Origin: Amycolatopsis sp. NBC_00345
GTDB lineage: Bacteria; Actinomycetota; Actinomycetes; Mycobacteriales; Pseudonocardiaceae
Assembly (NCBI RefSeq): GCF_036116635.1
Contig: NZ_CP107995.1
Location: forward strand, 3,906,001 to 3,970,000
Length of the DNA: 64,000 bases
Reading direction: 5' to 3'
The position numbers and the translations under genes were made by a program. Within the stretch, counting starts at the first letter, position 1; every line of letters starts with the position of its first letter. The notes below the pieces were generated by a model that saw only the letters and a program-made list of their open reading frames with translations, had not been told where the DNA came from and searched no databases. Below are positions 7,745-16,919 of the stretch, one piece after another.

Positions 7745-10700
7745 AGCGATGCCGTGTAGAGAACCGCGCCGGCGGTGCCGTACGCGAGTTCGCGCAGCAG
7801 CGCGGCGGTCGCCTGCGCGGGGTCCAGCAGCTGGATCTCCCGCTCCTGGTAGTGCCGCGCCAGCTCCGGCGTCACCATCCCGGGGTGGTCGCCGACCGGT
7901 GCCCACGGTCCCCAGTGGACGGTCACGGCCCGCCCGGGCCACCGGCCGGCCATGGCCTCGAGGGCGTCGTTCGCCGCCGCGTAGTCCGTCTGCCCGCGGT
8001 TGCCGAGGACGGCGGAGATGCTGCCGAAGAAGACGACGAAGCCCGGCTTCGCACCGGTCCCGGCCAGCGCGTCGAACACGGCCTTCGCGCCGTCCACTTT
8101 GGTCTCGAAGACTTTTCGGAAGGAGGTTATGTCCTTGTCCTGCATGAGTTTGTCGTCGAGGATCCCGGCGGCGTGGACCACCCCGTCGAGCCGCCCGTGC
8201 CGGCTCAGCACGTCGCCGACCACGGCCCGTACCGCCTCCGGGTCGCGGGCGTCGATGGCCCGGTAACCCGGTTGGCCCCCGGCGGCGCGGATCGCGTCCA
8301 CGGTCCGGCTGATCTCCTGCTGGGCGGTCGCGGTCCGGATCCGGCGCTCGATTTCCCGGACCGGGACGCCTTGGCCGGCCAGGATTGAGCGCAGGGCGGT
8401 GGGGTCTGTGGGTTCGGCGGGACCGGTGGGTTCGGCGGGCCATGGCGTGCGCCCCACCAGCTCGACCCGGCATCCCGAAGCGGCCAGGGCGACCGCGGTG
8501 TGCGCGGCGATCCCGCGTGCGCCGCCGACCATGAGCACCACCGACTCCGGTCCGAGGCCGAGCGCGGCCAGCTCGCCGCCGTCCGGTCCGGCCCCGGAGT
8601 AGGCCACCGGGCCGAGTTCTTCGGCACGGGGCACGAAGGTGTAGCGGCCTTCCCGCTCGTGTGCCACCACTGGCGGGCCGGCGCTGAGGGCTTCGTCGAG
8701 CAGTGCCTTGGGCACGTCCTGGGTCACCTCGACCAGCCGGGTCACCCCGGCCCGTTCGAGCGCGGCCGCCCGGACGAGCCCGCGCAGCCCGGCGGCCGCC
8801 GTCGTCCCGGGCGCCGCGGCGATCAGCACCGTGCCGGAACTGGCCTTGAGCACCTCGAACACCTCGGGGGCGATCGGCTGGTCCGAGTCCTGGAGCGCGG
8901 ACAGGGAGACGGTCAGTTCTGCCTCGCTGGTATCCGCTTTCCGGCCGGGGCCGTCGGCGGCCACCTCGCCGCCGGCCTCGGTGAACAGTGTCCGGACTGC
9001 CTCGGCGAGTTCCTCCTGACCGGGCTCGTACCGCACGGCCACGGTCTTGCCCCGTACCCCGTCGGTGCCGGGCTCAAGCGGAGTCGGCGTCCGCCCGATC
9101 AGGTACCGCACCGGGGCGGCGCCGGCGGGAGCGAGCAGCTCCTCCAGGTGCGAGGCGAGTGCCTGGGCCGTCCGGTCACGGCTGAGCCGGTCGGTCCGGT
9201 CGTCGGCGGGAAGGCCGAGCGAGGACAGCAGGGTGCCGGCGATTTCCGTACGTTTGATCGAGTCGATGGACAGGTCAGCCTCGAGGTCGAGGTCCGCGGT
9301 GATCATCTCCTGCGGGTAGCCGGTGCGGTCGCTGATCACGCCGAGCACGGTGGACAGCACGTCCCGCGGTTCCGGCGGGGTCGCTGACGCGGATTCCCCT
9401 TCGCTGGAAGGAATCTGCCGGTCCGGGGCGACCGTGCCGATGGCGGTGGGGTTACCGGGGACAGCGGAGTCAGAGAGGTTGGCCGGGTTGGCGGGTGCGA
9501 TGGTGCTGGCGGGTGCGAGCGGGTTGGCGGGTGCGAGGGGGTTGGCGGGAATCATGACGTTGGCGGGGACTGTGACATGGGCGGTGGCGGTGGCACCGAG
9601 GTACCCGAGCATCACCTCACGCTGAGCCGCGACCAGTTCGCGGGTGGTGCGCAGGAAGTCCACGATCGCGCCGGCCCGGCCGTCGACCGGCTGGCCCCAC
9701 TGGGCCGGCTGGGCGGCTTGGGGCAGTTGGGCCGATTGAGCTGACAGGACCGGCTGGGCCGGGTGAGTCAGATGGGCCGACTGGACCGGCTGGCCTGACA
9801 GGACCGGCTGGGCCGGGTGAGCTGGCAGAACAGGCTGGGCCAGCTGGGCCGACTGAGCAAACTGGGCCGGTTGAGCTGGCTGAGCCCACTGGACCGGTTG
9901 GGTTGATTGGGCGGGCAGGCCGGGCTGGGCCGCCGGAGCGGTCCGGATCCGCCGGGCCGGCTGCAGGGCCGGTTCGGCGCTGCCGGGGGCACGGACCGAG
10001 CGCCCGTCCACGGCCCAGGCGGTGGCCGACGGCACCGGTCGTTCGCGGCCTTCGGTGAGTGGGCTGCTGTCGACCGCTACGCCGGCCTCGGCCAGCCGGG
10101 CCACCGCGGTCAGGAAACCGCGCAGGTCAGGTCCGCACGCGACGGCGGTGTGCGGGCGGTCGCCCAGGATCTCCGCGGTCAGGCGGGTCAGGACCCGGCC
10201 GGGGCCGACTTCCACGAAAGTGCGCGCGCCGGCCGCGTACATGTCCTCGATCTGCTCGGCGAACCGCACCGGTGCCGCGAGCTGCGCGGCCAGCTCGGCG
10301 CGGACGTCACCGTCATAGGGCCGCGCGGTGCGATTCGCCCACACCGGCAGCCGCGGGTCCGAAATGGACTCCGCCGCCAGCCGGACGGCGAACTGCTCGC
10401 TCGCCGCGGCGACGAGCGGGCTGTGGAACGCGCAGGCCACCGGCAGTCGCTTGGCCGCGATGCCATGTTCGCGCAACCGTCGCACCGTGCCGTCGACCGC
10501 GGTCACTGGGCCGGACAGCACCACTTGCTTTGGGCCGTTGTTGTTGGCCACCACCACGTCCGGGCCGAGCAGGTCCGGGGTGAGCGCGGCGAGCGGGGCC
10601 GCCACGGCGGCCATCCCGCCCGGCTCAGCGGATTCGGCCGCCTCGGCCATCAGCTGGCCGCGGGCCCGGCTCAAGCGGAGCAGAGCGTCGAAGTCGAACG

Positions 10701-13700
10701 CACCGGCGGCCGACAACGCGACCAGCTCCCCATAACTGTGCCCGGCCAGGAGATCCGGGCGGACACCCAGCCGGCCGAGCAACGTCGCGACGGCGATCTC
10801 GACCAGCCCGAGCGCCGGCTGCGCGAAACGGGTGTCCATCAGCTCGTCTTCCTGGCCCTGCAAGGCTTCCCGGTCGAACGCGCGGGGCGGGAAGGCCACC
10901 GCCGCCACGTCCGGGGCCAGCCGCAGCCCCTCGGCCAGCTCGGGGAAGTGGACGAACAGCTCACCGAGCATGCCGGGGCGCTGACTGCCCTGGCCGGGGA
11001 AGAGGAACGCCACCTTGCCGGGGTCGGCCCCCGCACTCGAGCTCGAGCCAGCCGCGCGCAAACCCTGTCCAACGCCCACAAGCCCACCCGACCCAATCCC
11101 CGCGCGCCTGCCCGGGCCAACGTCCGCGCTCCGGATCGCCGCAACCAGCTCTTCCGCCTCGCCGGCCCAGTCGCGGACGCCGTGGCCGCGGTCCGGCGCG
11201 ACCGGGCCCGCGGCGAGCACCGCGTGGTAGTTCGTGCCGCCGAAGCCGAACGCGCTCACCCCGGCGAGCCGGGCGGGCGACGGCCACGGGCGGGCCGCGG
11301 TGGTGAAGGAGAACGGGCTGGTGGCCGGGTCCCATTCGGCGTTCGGGCGGTCCAGGTGCAGCGTCGGCGGGACCACCTCGTGCCACAGCGCGAGCGTCGC
11401 CTTGATCAGCCCCGCCATTCCCGCGGCGCACTTCGTGTGCCCGATCTGGCTCTTGACCGAACCGAGCGCACACGCGCCGGGCTCGGCTCCGGCCTCCGTG
11501 AAAAAGCCGGTCAGCGTCCGCAGCTCGGTCGCGTCGCCGACCACGGTGCCGGTGCCGTGCGCCTCCACCAGACCCACGTCGGCGGGCGAAACCCGGGCGT
11601 CGTGGTAGGCGCGGGAGAGGGCTCGTTGCTGACCTTCCGGCCGGGGCGCGGTGAGCCCGAGCGCCCGGCCGTCGCTCGCGGCGCCCACGCCCTTCACCAC
11701 GGCGTAGACCCGGTCGCCGTCCCGCTGCGCGTCGGACAGTCGCTTCAACACCAGGCACGCCACGCCCTCGCCGAGCGCGATGCCGTCGGCCGCCGCGTCG
11801 AACGGGCGGCAGCGGCCGGTCGGCGAGAGCGCGCCGGCCGAGGTGAACATCAGGTAGTCGTGGACGCCGTTGTGGAGGTCGACCGCGCCGCACAGCACCA
11901 GCGAGCTGGTTCCCGCCCGCAGGTCCTTCACGGCCAGGTCGAGCGCGGCGAGCGAAGAGCCACAGGCGGCGTCCACGGTGTAGTTCGCGCCTCCGAGGTC
12001 GAGGCGGTTGGCGATCCGGCCGGAGATCACGTTCGCGAGCGTGCCCGGGAAAGTGTCCTCGGTCGGCGACGGCAACTGGGCCAGCAGCTCGGCCGGCACC
12101 TCGTCGAAGTACCCCTCCAGCAGCGAACGCACGGTACCCGCGTTGGACAGGTCGCCACCGGCCTCCGCGCCGAACACGACACTGGTGTGCTCACGGTCGA
12201 ACGGGCGGTCGGCGTACCCGGCATCAGCCAGCGCGCGGGCGGCGATCTCGAGGGACACCAGCTGCGCGGGATCGATGCTGCTCATCGCCTTCGGCGGGAT
12301 GCCGAACCGCAGCGGGTCGACCATTATTTCCGGCAGGAAGCCGCCCCACTTCGAGGTCGACTGTCCGAAGTAGACCTCCGGATCCCACCGTTCGGACCGG
12401 ACCTCGGTGACGGAGTCCGTCCCCCGCAGCACGTTCGACCAGAACGCGGCCAGGTCCGGGGCCGCGGGGAACGCACCGGCCATGCCGATGATCGCCACAT
12501 CACGGCCCGAGTCCGAGTCCGCGGCTGCAGCCACCTCCGCACGACCCGAGCCTGCGACGCCGTCCGCCTCGGAACGCGCGAATCCCGTCGCCTCCTCGGT
12601 AACCGACCGGTGCAACGCGGCGATCGTCGTCCGCTCAGTCCGCAAGACCGCCACCTGCCCCGCCATGAAGAGCCCTTCCTCCAGCTGACGCTCCGCGTCA
12701 ACTTCACTCAGCTCCGAGCCGTCACGCACGATCCCCTTGCTGGCGATCCGCAGCCGTCCGGTGTTCAGCTCCTCCAGCCGTGACCACGCTTCCTGCGGCG
12801 GGATATCGCGCAGGCCGGCCTTCACCGACTCGAACTCCGCGGTGTAAGGGCTCGGCAGGCAGCGCGTCACGTGCCCGGGCGCGGTCTCCAGCGTCACCGT
12901 GCGCGAAGCGGCCAGCGCCTGGTCCTGGAACAGGCTGGTGATCGCCCCGTGCTCAACCGCTTCCCCGGTGAACAGGTAAGCGGTCCCCATCAGCACCCCC
13001 ACCCCGGATCCGGCCGCGGCGAGCGGCTGCGCCATCGCGGCGACCATCGCGGCCGAGCGCGCGTCATGCACGCCCCCGGCGAACAGCACCTCGACGTCAC
13101 CGGCGTCGCCGAGCACCGCCAGCTGCCGTTCCCACAGCTCGAAGCTGGACGACGGCCCGACGTGGCCACCGCATTCCGCGCCCTCGAAGACAAACCGGCG
13201 GACTCCGGCGTCGAGGTACTGCCGGAGCAGGATCGGTGACGGCACGTGCAGGAACGTCGCGATGCCCTCGGCCTCGAGCGACTTCGCCTGCCCCGGTTTG
13301 CCGCCGGCCACGAGCACACACCGCGGCCGGGCCCGCCGTACCGCGTCGAGCTGCGCGGCCCGCAACTCGTCCGGGACGAACCCGAGCAGGCCGGCGCCCC
13401 AAGGACGATCGCCGAGCCGGGCGGCGGTGCGCGTCAGCAGTTCCGTCGTCCCGGCCCCGCTCGCCATGGCGACGGCGACAAACGGGAACCCGCCCTCCTC
13501 CGCGACCGCCGCGGCGAAACCGGGCTGGTCGCTCACCCTGGTCATCGGGCCCTGCACCACCGGCAACGCGCTGCCGAGCGTCCGGAGCAGCCGGGCCCCC
13601 TGGTCGAGCGGCCGGGCCTCGGGCAGCTCGGCGCCGACGATCCGCCGTACCCCATCTTCGGTCGCGGCCGCGAGGACCACTCCGGCCGCGCCACCGGCGA

Positions 13701-14130
13701 GCGCACCCGCCGCGGTCCGCGAGCCCGGCACCCAGCCCCACACCGGAACCTCGAACGTGCGCAGAAGCTGTTGCAGCAGAACGAAACTGCTGAACTCACC
13801 GGCCCGGGCCACGAGTCCCACCGCCCCGCCCGCCACGGCCTCGGCCGCGACCCGCGGGTCGTCGACCTCGGCCAGCACGGGCCGGTCGCCGCGCCACGGG
13901 GCCGAGGTGCGCACCACGAAGGCCGCCCCCGATCCGGGCGGCAGCTCGTCGTCCGTCCGCACCCCGTAGGGCACCTTCACCCGGGCCGCGACCACGCGCA
14001 ACGCCGCGGGGTCGGCACCGTCGAGGATCCCGAGCCCACCTCCGCGCGCGACCGCGGCGACGGTGCCGGGGTCGCCGATACCGAGGCACCGGGCCCGGCG
14101 GGCGTGCGGCGGCGAAACCAGCACCTTCAT
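7738..14130 (-). CDS. PUFA-synthase-like megasynthase: PfaD-type ER-KS-AT-ACP-KR
   Basis: About 2130 residues and the first gene of the operon. Residues 1-510 are a PfaD-type FMN enoyl reductase of the nitronate monooxygenase fold (LPVVQGPMTRVSD, AECGGHVGP, FAGGVHDARSA). A KS begins near 543 with Cys near 722 (DAACGSS), HGTGT near 857 and GHTKCA near 897. The AT starts near 1043 (FLFPGQGSQRPGM) with GHSYGE near 1131. Two Pro/Ala-rich linkers flank a short helix before the ACP, whose site is LSIDSIKRTEI, Ser near 1621. The KR follows (VVLMVGGARGIAAHT near 1862; Tyr in TDYAAAN). The LSIDSIK site is typical of PUFA-synthase ACPs. ATG 14130 has AGGAGG seven bases upstream; a longer upstream reading lacks one. 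PfaD is normally a separate protein, so its N-terminal fusion is notable. Confidence 0.9.
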   Translation of the reverse strand: MKVLVSPPHARRARCLGIGDPGTVAAVARGGGLGILDGADPAALRVVAARVKVPYGVRTDDELPPGSGAAFVVRTSAPWRGDRPVLAEVDDPRVAAEAVAGGAVGLVARAGEFSSFVLLQQLLRTFEVPVWGWVPGSRTAAGALAGGAAGVVLAAATEDGVRRIVGAELPEARPLDQGARLLRTLGSALPVVQGPMTRVSDQPGFAAAVAEEGGFPFVAVAMASGAGTTELLTRTAARLGDRPWGAGLLGFVPDELRAAQLDAVRRARPRCVLVAGGKPGQAKSLEAEGIATFLHVPSPILLRQYLDAGVRRFVFEGAECGGHVGPSSSFELWERQLAVLGDAGDVEVLFAGGVHDARSAAMVAAMAQPLAAAGSGVGVLMGTAYLFTGEAVEHGAITSLFQDQALAASRTVTLETAPGHVTRCLPSPYTAEFESVKAGLRDIPPQEAWSRLEELNTGRLRIASKGIVRDGSELSEVDAERQLEEGLFMAGQVAVLRTERTTIAALHRSVTEEATGFARSEADGVAGSGRAEVAAAADSDSGRDVAIIGMAGAFPAAPDLAAFWSNVLRGTDSVTEVRSERWDPEVYFGQSTSKWGGFLPEIMVDPLRFGIPPKAMSSIDPAQLVSLEIAARALADAGYADRPFDREHTSVVFGAEAGGDLSNAGTVRSLLEGYFDEVPAELLAQLPSPTEDTFPGTLANVISGRIANRLDLGGANYTVDAACGSSLAALDLAVKDLRAGTSSLVLCGAVDLHNGVHDYLMFTSAGALSPTGRCRPFDAAADGIALGEGVACLVLKRLSDAQRDGDRVYAVVKGVGAASDGRALGLTAPRPEGQQRALSRAYHDARVSPADVGLVEAHGTGTVVGDATELRTLTGFFTEAGAEPGACALGSVKSQIGHTKCAAGMAGLIKATLALWHEVVPPTLHLDRPNAEWDPATSPFSFTTAARPWPSPARLAGVSAFGFGGTNYHAVLAAGPVAPDRGHGVRDWAGEAEELVAAIRSADVGPGRRAGIGSGGLVGVGQGLRAAGSSSSAGADPGKVAFLFPGQGSQRPGMLGELFVHFPELAEGLRLAPDVAAVAFPPRAFDREALQGQEDELMDTRFAQPALGLVEIAVATLLGRLGVRPDLLAGHSYGELVALSAAGAFDFDALLRLSRARGQLMAEAAESAEPGGMAAVAAPLAALTPDLLGPDVVVANNNGPKQVVLSGPVTAVDGTVRRLREHGIAAKRLPVACAFHSPLVAAASEQFAVRLAAESISDPRLPVWANRTARPYDGDVRAELAAQLAAPVRFAEQIEDMYAAGARTFVEVGPGRVLTRLTAEILGDRPHTAVACGPDLRGFLTAVARLAEAGVAVDSSPLTEGRERPVPSATAWAVDGRSVRAPGSAEPALQPARRIRTAPAAQPGLPAQSTQPVQWAQPAQPAQFAQSAQLAQPVLPAHPAQPVLSGQPVQSAHLTHPAQPVLSAQSAQLPQAAQPAQWGQPVDGRAGAIVDFLRTTRELVAAQREVMLGYLGATATAHVTVPANVMIPANPLAPANPLAPASTIAPANPANLSDSAVPGNPTAIGTVAPDRQIPSSEGESASATPPEPRDVLSTVLGVISDRTGYPQEMITADLDLEADLSIDSIKRTEIAGTLLSSLGLPADDRTDRLSRDRTAQALASHLEELLAPAGAAPVRYLIGRTPTPLEPGTDGVRGKTVAVRYEPGQEELAEAVRTLFTEAGGEVAADGPGRKADTSEAELTVSLSALQDSDQPIAPEVFEVLKASSGTVLIAAAPGTTAAAGLRGLVRAAALERAGVTRLVEVTQDVPKALLDEALSAGPPVVAHEREGRYTFVPRAEELGPVAYSGAGPDGGELAALGLGPESVVLMVGGARGIAAHTAVALAASGCRVELVGRTPWPAEPTGPAEPTDPTALRSILAGQGVPVREIERRIRTATAQQEISRTVDAIRAAGGQPGYRAIDARDPEAVRAVVGDVLSRHGRLDGVVHAAGILDDKLMQDKDITSFRKVFETKVDGAKAVFDALAGTGAKPGFVVFFGSISAVLGNRGQTDYAAANDALEAMAGRWPGRAVTVHWGPWAPVGDHPGMVTPELARHYQEREIQLLDPAQATAALLRELAYGTAGAVLYTASLW
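9470..9905 (-). repeat. Low-complexity linker repeats inside the megasynthase gene
   Basis: Two stretches of short imperfect repeats sit in frame between the AT and ACP coding regions. The stretch at about 9690-9905 encodes repeats of the Pro-Ala-Gln type (QPAQPAQ and variants with Val, Leu and His). The one at about 9470-9560 encodes ANPLAPANP-type repeats. Between them lies a short helical segment. They probably act as flexible tethers that let the single ACP domain reach the KS, KR and the partner protein. Such repeats change length easily, so strain differences are expected here. Confidence 0.75.
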
Positions 14131-14381
14131 CGACGACCTCCTGCATCTGGCGAACGGGTTTCCCAGGAATAACGCATCCACGGCGAAAAGCGCAATACCG
14201 CGGCACCGAATTGTCTATTCAGTGTCCGGGACCGCCGGACGCCGAGCGCCAATGGTAGGGTCAGAAAGCCTTAAGCACCGCCAGAAGACCCACCTGACCA
14301 GCAGTTTTATCACGCTCATCGCAGTCACGGAAAAGGTTTTGATCACCAGCGTGACAATTCCTGGAAATAATGGAGGACATC
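14131..14381. promoter_or_regulatory. Divergent promoter region of the megasynthase operon and the SDR gene
   Basis: About 250 bases separate the start of the minus-strand synthase operon from the plus-strand SDR gene. The region is less GC-rich than its flanks, especially 14165-14370, as expected for promoters. The synthase start has a good AGGAGG site, and the SDR GTG at 14382 has GGAGG at 14373-14377. I could not identify a convincing operator or -10/-35 pair on either strand, and no regulator gene lies in this half of the locus. Confidence 0.55.
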
Positions 14382-15170
14382 GTGGAACTGACCGGACGGG
14401 TCATCGCCCTGACCGGTGCCGCGGACGGGATCGGGGCCGCCATGGCCCGCCGGTTCGCCGCCGAGGGAGCCGCCGGAGTCGTGGTGTCCGATGTCGACGC
14501 CGAAGGGGCGCGGCGGGTGGCGGCGGAGATCACCGCCCACGGGGGCCGGGCCGTCGCGGTCACCGCCGACGCGTCGTCCAAAAAGGACATCCGGATGATC
14601 GTCGACACGGCCAGGGCGGCGTTCGGGCCGCTGGACCTGTTCTGCGCGAACGCCGGAGTGGCCTTCGGCACCGGCGTCCACGCGGCCGAGACGCAGTGGG
14701 CCCGGTCGTGGGAGGTCAACGTGATGCAGCACGTCCACGCGGCGCAGGTGGTGCTCCCGGAGATGCTCGCGCGCGGTGACGGCTACCTGCTGTTCACCGC
14801 CTCCGGCGCCGGGCTGGTCGGCGCCCCCGGCGACGCGCCCTACACGGTCACCAAGCACGCCGTGATCGGGCTCGCCGAATGGCTCGCCACCACGTACCGG
14901 CCGCGCGGGGTCCGGGTCAGCGCCCTGTGCCCGCTCGGGGTCCGGACGGCGATGCTCGAACCCGGGATCGCCGCCCGGCACCCGACCGCGCTGGCCATCG
15001 CCGCGGCCGCCCCACTCCTCGAACCGGAGGAGGTCGCCGCCGCCGCGGCCCGGGGCATCGCGGCGGACGAGTTCCTGATCCTGCCGCACGAATCAGTACG
15101 CCACGACTTCGCCCGCAAGGCGGCCGCACCCGACGCGTGGATCGCGCGTTCGGCGAGCTGGGAAGGCTGA
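14382..15170 (+). CDS. Short-chain dehydrogenase/reductase
   Basis: A 262-residue classical SDR. The cofactor motif is TGAADGIG near the N-terminus, followed by VSDVDAEGA, with the Asp after the second strand suggesting NAD(H). The NAG motif is CANAGV, the catalytic Ser is in TASGAGL and the active-site pair is YTVTK, so all key residues are intact. An ATG at 14370 is in frame, but GGAGG at 14373-14377 places the likely start at GTG 14382. The gene is followed after three bases by the aldo/keto-reductase-like gene, so they form an operon divergent from the megasynthase. A tailoring oxidoreduction is likely; the substrate is unknown. Confidence 0.85.
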   Translation: MELTGRVIALTGAADGIGAAMARRFAAEGAAGVVVSDVDAEGARRVAAEITAHGGRAVAVTADASSKKDIRMIVDTARAAFGPLDLFCANAGVAFGTGVHAAETQWARSWEVNVMQHVHAAQVVLPEMLARGDGYLLFTASGAGLVGAPGDAPYTVTKHAVIGLAEWLATTYRPRGVRVSALCPLGVRTAMLEPGIAARHPTALAIAAAAPLLEPEEVAAAAARGIAADEFLILPHESVRHDFARKAAAPDAWIARSASWEG

Positions 15171-15173
15171 ACC

Positions 15174-16133
15174 ATGGAGTACCGCACGCTCGGCGCCAGC
15201 GGCCTCGCGGTGAGCGAGATCGCCTACGGCAACTGGCTGACCCACCAGGAGACCGGCTGCGTCGCGGCCGCGCTGGACGCCGGGGTCACGACCTTCCACA
15301 CGGCGGCCGCGTGGGGTGGTGGCGCGGCCGAAGAGGCGTACGGCAAGGCGTTCTCCGGCCTCCGCCGCGACGACCTGGTGCTGTGCACCGGCGTGTTCTG
15401 GCCCGACGGCCCCGGGCCGAACGACGCCGGCCTGAGCCGCAAGCACCTGTACACGTCGCTGGCGTCGTCGCTGCGACGGCTGCGCACCGACCACGTCGAC
15501 GTCTACCAGCTGATGCGTTTCGACCACCGCACGCCGCTGGCCGAAACGTTCCTCGCCCTGTCCGATCTCGTGCGGCAGGGCAAGATCCGCTACGTCGGGA
15601 CGGCGGAGTGGACCGCCACCCAGCTCCTGGACGCGCACGCCGAGGCCGAGCGCTTCAATGTTCCGCTCATCTCGAACCAGCCCCACTACTCGATGCTGTG
15701 GCGGGTGGCCGATTCCCAGGTCATCCCCACCTGCGACCGGATCGGGATCGGGCAGTTCGCCTCGATCCCGCTCGCGCAGGGAGTCCTCACCGGCAAGTAC
15801 CACGGCGCCACCGTCCCGCCCGGCTCCCGCGCGGAGGGCCTGGCCCCGGTCCGGCCCGTCCTGCTGCCGGACCTGCTCGAACGCGTCGGCCTGCTCCGCG
15901 GCGTCGCGGACGACGCGGGGATCACCATGGCCCAGCTCGCGCTGGGCTGGGCGCTGCAGAACCCGAGTGTCTCCGCGGTGGTCACCGGCGCCCGGACGCC
16001 GGACCAGATCAGGGAAAACGCGAAGGCGAGCGGCACCGTGCTCGACCTCGACACGCTCACCCGCGTCGACGAACTGCTCGGCAGCTTCATCCAGAGCGAC
16101 CCGCGGCTGGTCTGGTCGCCGCCCTCACCGTGA
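15174..16133 (+). CDS. Aldo/keto reductase-fold protein with no catalytic tetrad
   Basis: A 319-residue protein clearly of the Kv-beta-like aldo/keto reductase branch: MEYRTLGASGLAVSEI, YGNWLTH, GPGPNDAGLSRKH, SNQPHYSMLWRV, PLAQGVLTGKY and WALQNPSVSAVVTGA are all retained. The four catalytic positions are not. The usual FDTADVY reads FHTAAAW, so Asp becomes His42 and Tyr becomes Trp47. The usual TKVYW reads TGVFW, so Lys becomes Gly73. The usual QAHRYD reads QLMRFD, so His becomes Met114. The C-terminal cofactor-binding region looks intact. Such a protein cannot act as a normal reductase and may be a cofactor-binding partner, regulator or repurposed enzyme. It is coupled to the SDR and convergent with the ABC ATPase gene. 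Confidence 0.9.
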   Translation: MEYRTLGASGLAVSEIAYGNWLTHQETGCVAAALDAGVTTFHTAAAWGGGAAEEAYGKAFSGLRRDDLVLCTGVFWPDGPGPNDAGLSRKHLYTSLASSLRRLRTDHVDVYQLMRFDHRTPLAETFLALSDLVRQGKIRYVGTAEWTATQLLDAHAEAERFNVPLISNQPHYSMLWRVADSQVIPTCDRIGIGQFASIPLAQGVLTGKYHGATVPPGSRAEGLAPVRPVLLPDLLERVGLLRGVADDAGITMAQLALGWALQNPSVSAVVTGARTPDQIRENAKASGTVLDLDTLTRVDELLGSFIQSDPRLVWSPPSP

Positions 16134-16142
16134 ACGCCGGTT

Positions 16143-16907
16143 TCACAGCCCGCGCAGCAACACCCGGAGACGGCCGTCCACCGGGTCGGGAACCAGGCTC
16201 CCGTCCACGGCGAACACCTCACGGAAGACCTGGCGTGTCAGCACTTCCGCCGGCGGGCCCGCGGCGGCGATCCGGCCGTTTTTGAGCGCGACGATCGTCG
16301 TCGCGTACTGGGCGGCGAGGTCGAGGGTGTGCAGGGCGGCGACCACTGTGACCCCGAGCGAGGCCACCAGGCTGAGCGCGGAGATCTGGTGCTGCGGGTC
16401 GAGGTGGTTCGTCGGCTCGTCCAGGACCAGCAGCTCGGGTTGCTGCGCGAGCGCCCGCGCCAGCAGCACGCGCTGGCGTTCCCCGCCCGACAGAGTCGAC
16501 AGTGGACGGACGGCCAGCTCCTCGCAACCCGTGCGGCGCAAAGCGGCGGTGACGATCTCCTCGTCCTGCGCGCTGAGGCGGTCGAACCCGCCGAGGTGCG
16601 GGTAACGGCCGAGCCGGACCGCCTCGCGCGCGGTGAAGTCGTGACCGCCGTCCTGGTCCTGGCCGAGCACGCCGACCCGGCGGGCGATCGCCCGGTGCTT
16701 CGCCGTCCACACGTCGGCGCCGTCGAGCACCACCCGGCCCGCGGCGGGCGCGAGCGCGCGGTAGACGGTTTTGAGCACAGTGGACTTGCCACTGCCGTTG
16801 GGGCCCACGACGGCGACGAACTCACCCGGGGCGATCGTCAGGGTGACGTCCCGGACCGCGGGCAGCTCGGTATAGCCGGCGGTGACCCCTTCGAAGACCA
16901 GCTTCAC
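16143..16907 (-). CDS. FecE-type ABC transporter ATPase
   Basis: A 254-residue ATPase with Walker A GPNGSGKST, signature LSGGERQRV, Walker B LLVLDEPTNHLD and the H-loop in AALHTLDLA. The pattern LSGGERQRVLLARALAQ with DEPTNHLD is usual for the iron-siderophore/cobalamin (FecE/FepC/BtuD) family. The start is GTG 16907. It follows the permease gene by 12 bases on the same strand and completes an importer with the permease and lipoprotein. The location in a biosynthetic locus suggests uptake of a metal complex, possibly of the product made here; the cargo is not shown by sequence. Confidence 0.9.
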   Translation of the reverse strand: MKLVFEGVTAGYTELPAVRDVTLTIAPGEFVAVVGPNGSGKSTVLKTVYRALAPAAGRVVLDGADVWTAKHRAIARRVGVLGQDQDGGHDFTAREAVRLGRYPHLGGFDRLSAQDEEIVTAALRRTGCEELAVRPLSTLSGGERQRVLLARALAQQPELLVLDEPTNHLDPQHQISALSLVASLGVTVVAALHTLDLAAQYATTIVALKNGRIAAAGPPAEVLTRQVFREVFAVDGSLVPDPVDGRLRVLLRGL

Positions 16908-16919
16908 GACACGCCCCCT

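Noticed and set aside
7745..8473. N-terminal extension of the second synthase protein
   Set aside because: The extra 240 or so residues are Arg/Pro-rich antisense-like sequence overlapping the upstream KR coding region; the KS begins at GTG 7744.
12500..14130. Nitronate monooxygenase (nitro-compound detoxification) for the N-terminal part of the megasynthase
   Set aside because: The fold is the same, but fusion to KS-AT-ACP-KR identifies it as a PfaD-type enoyl reductase.
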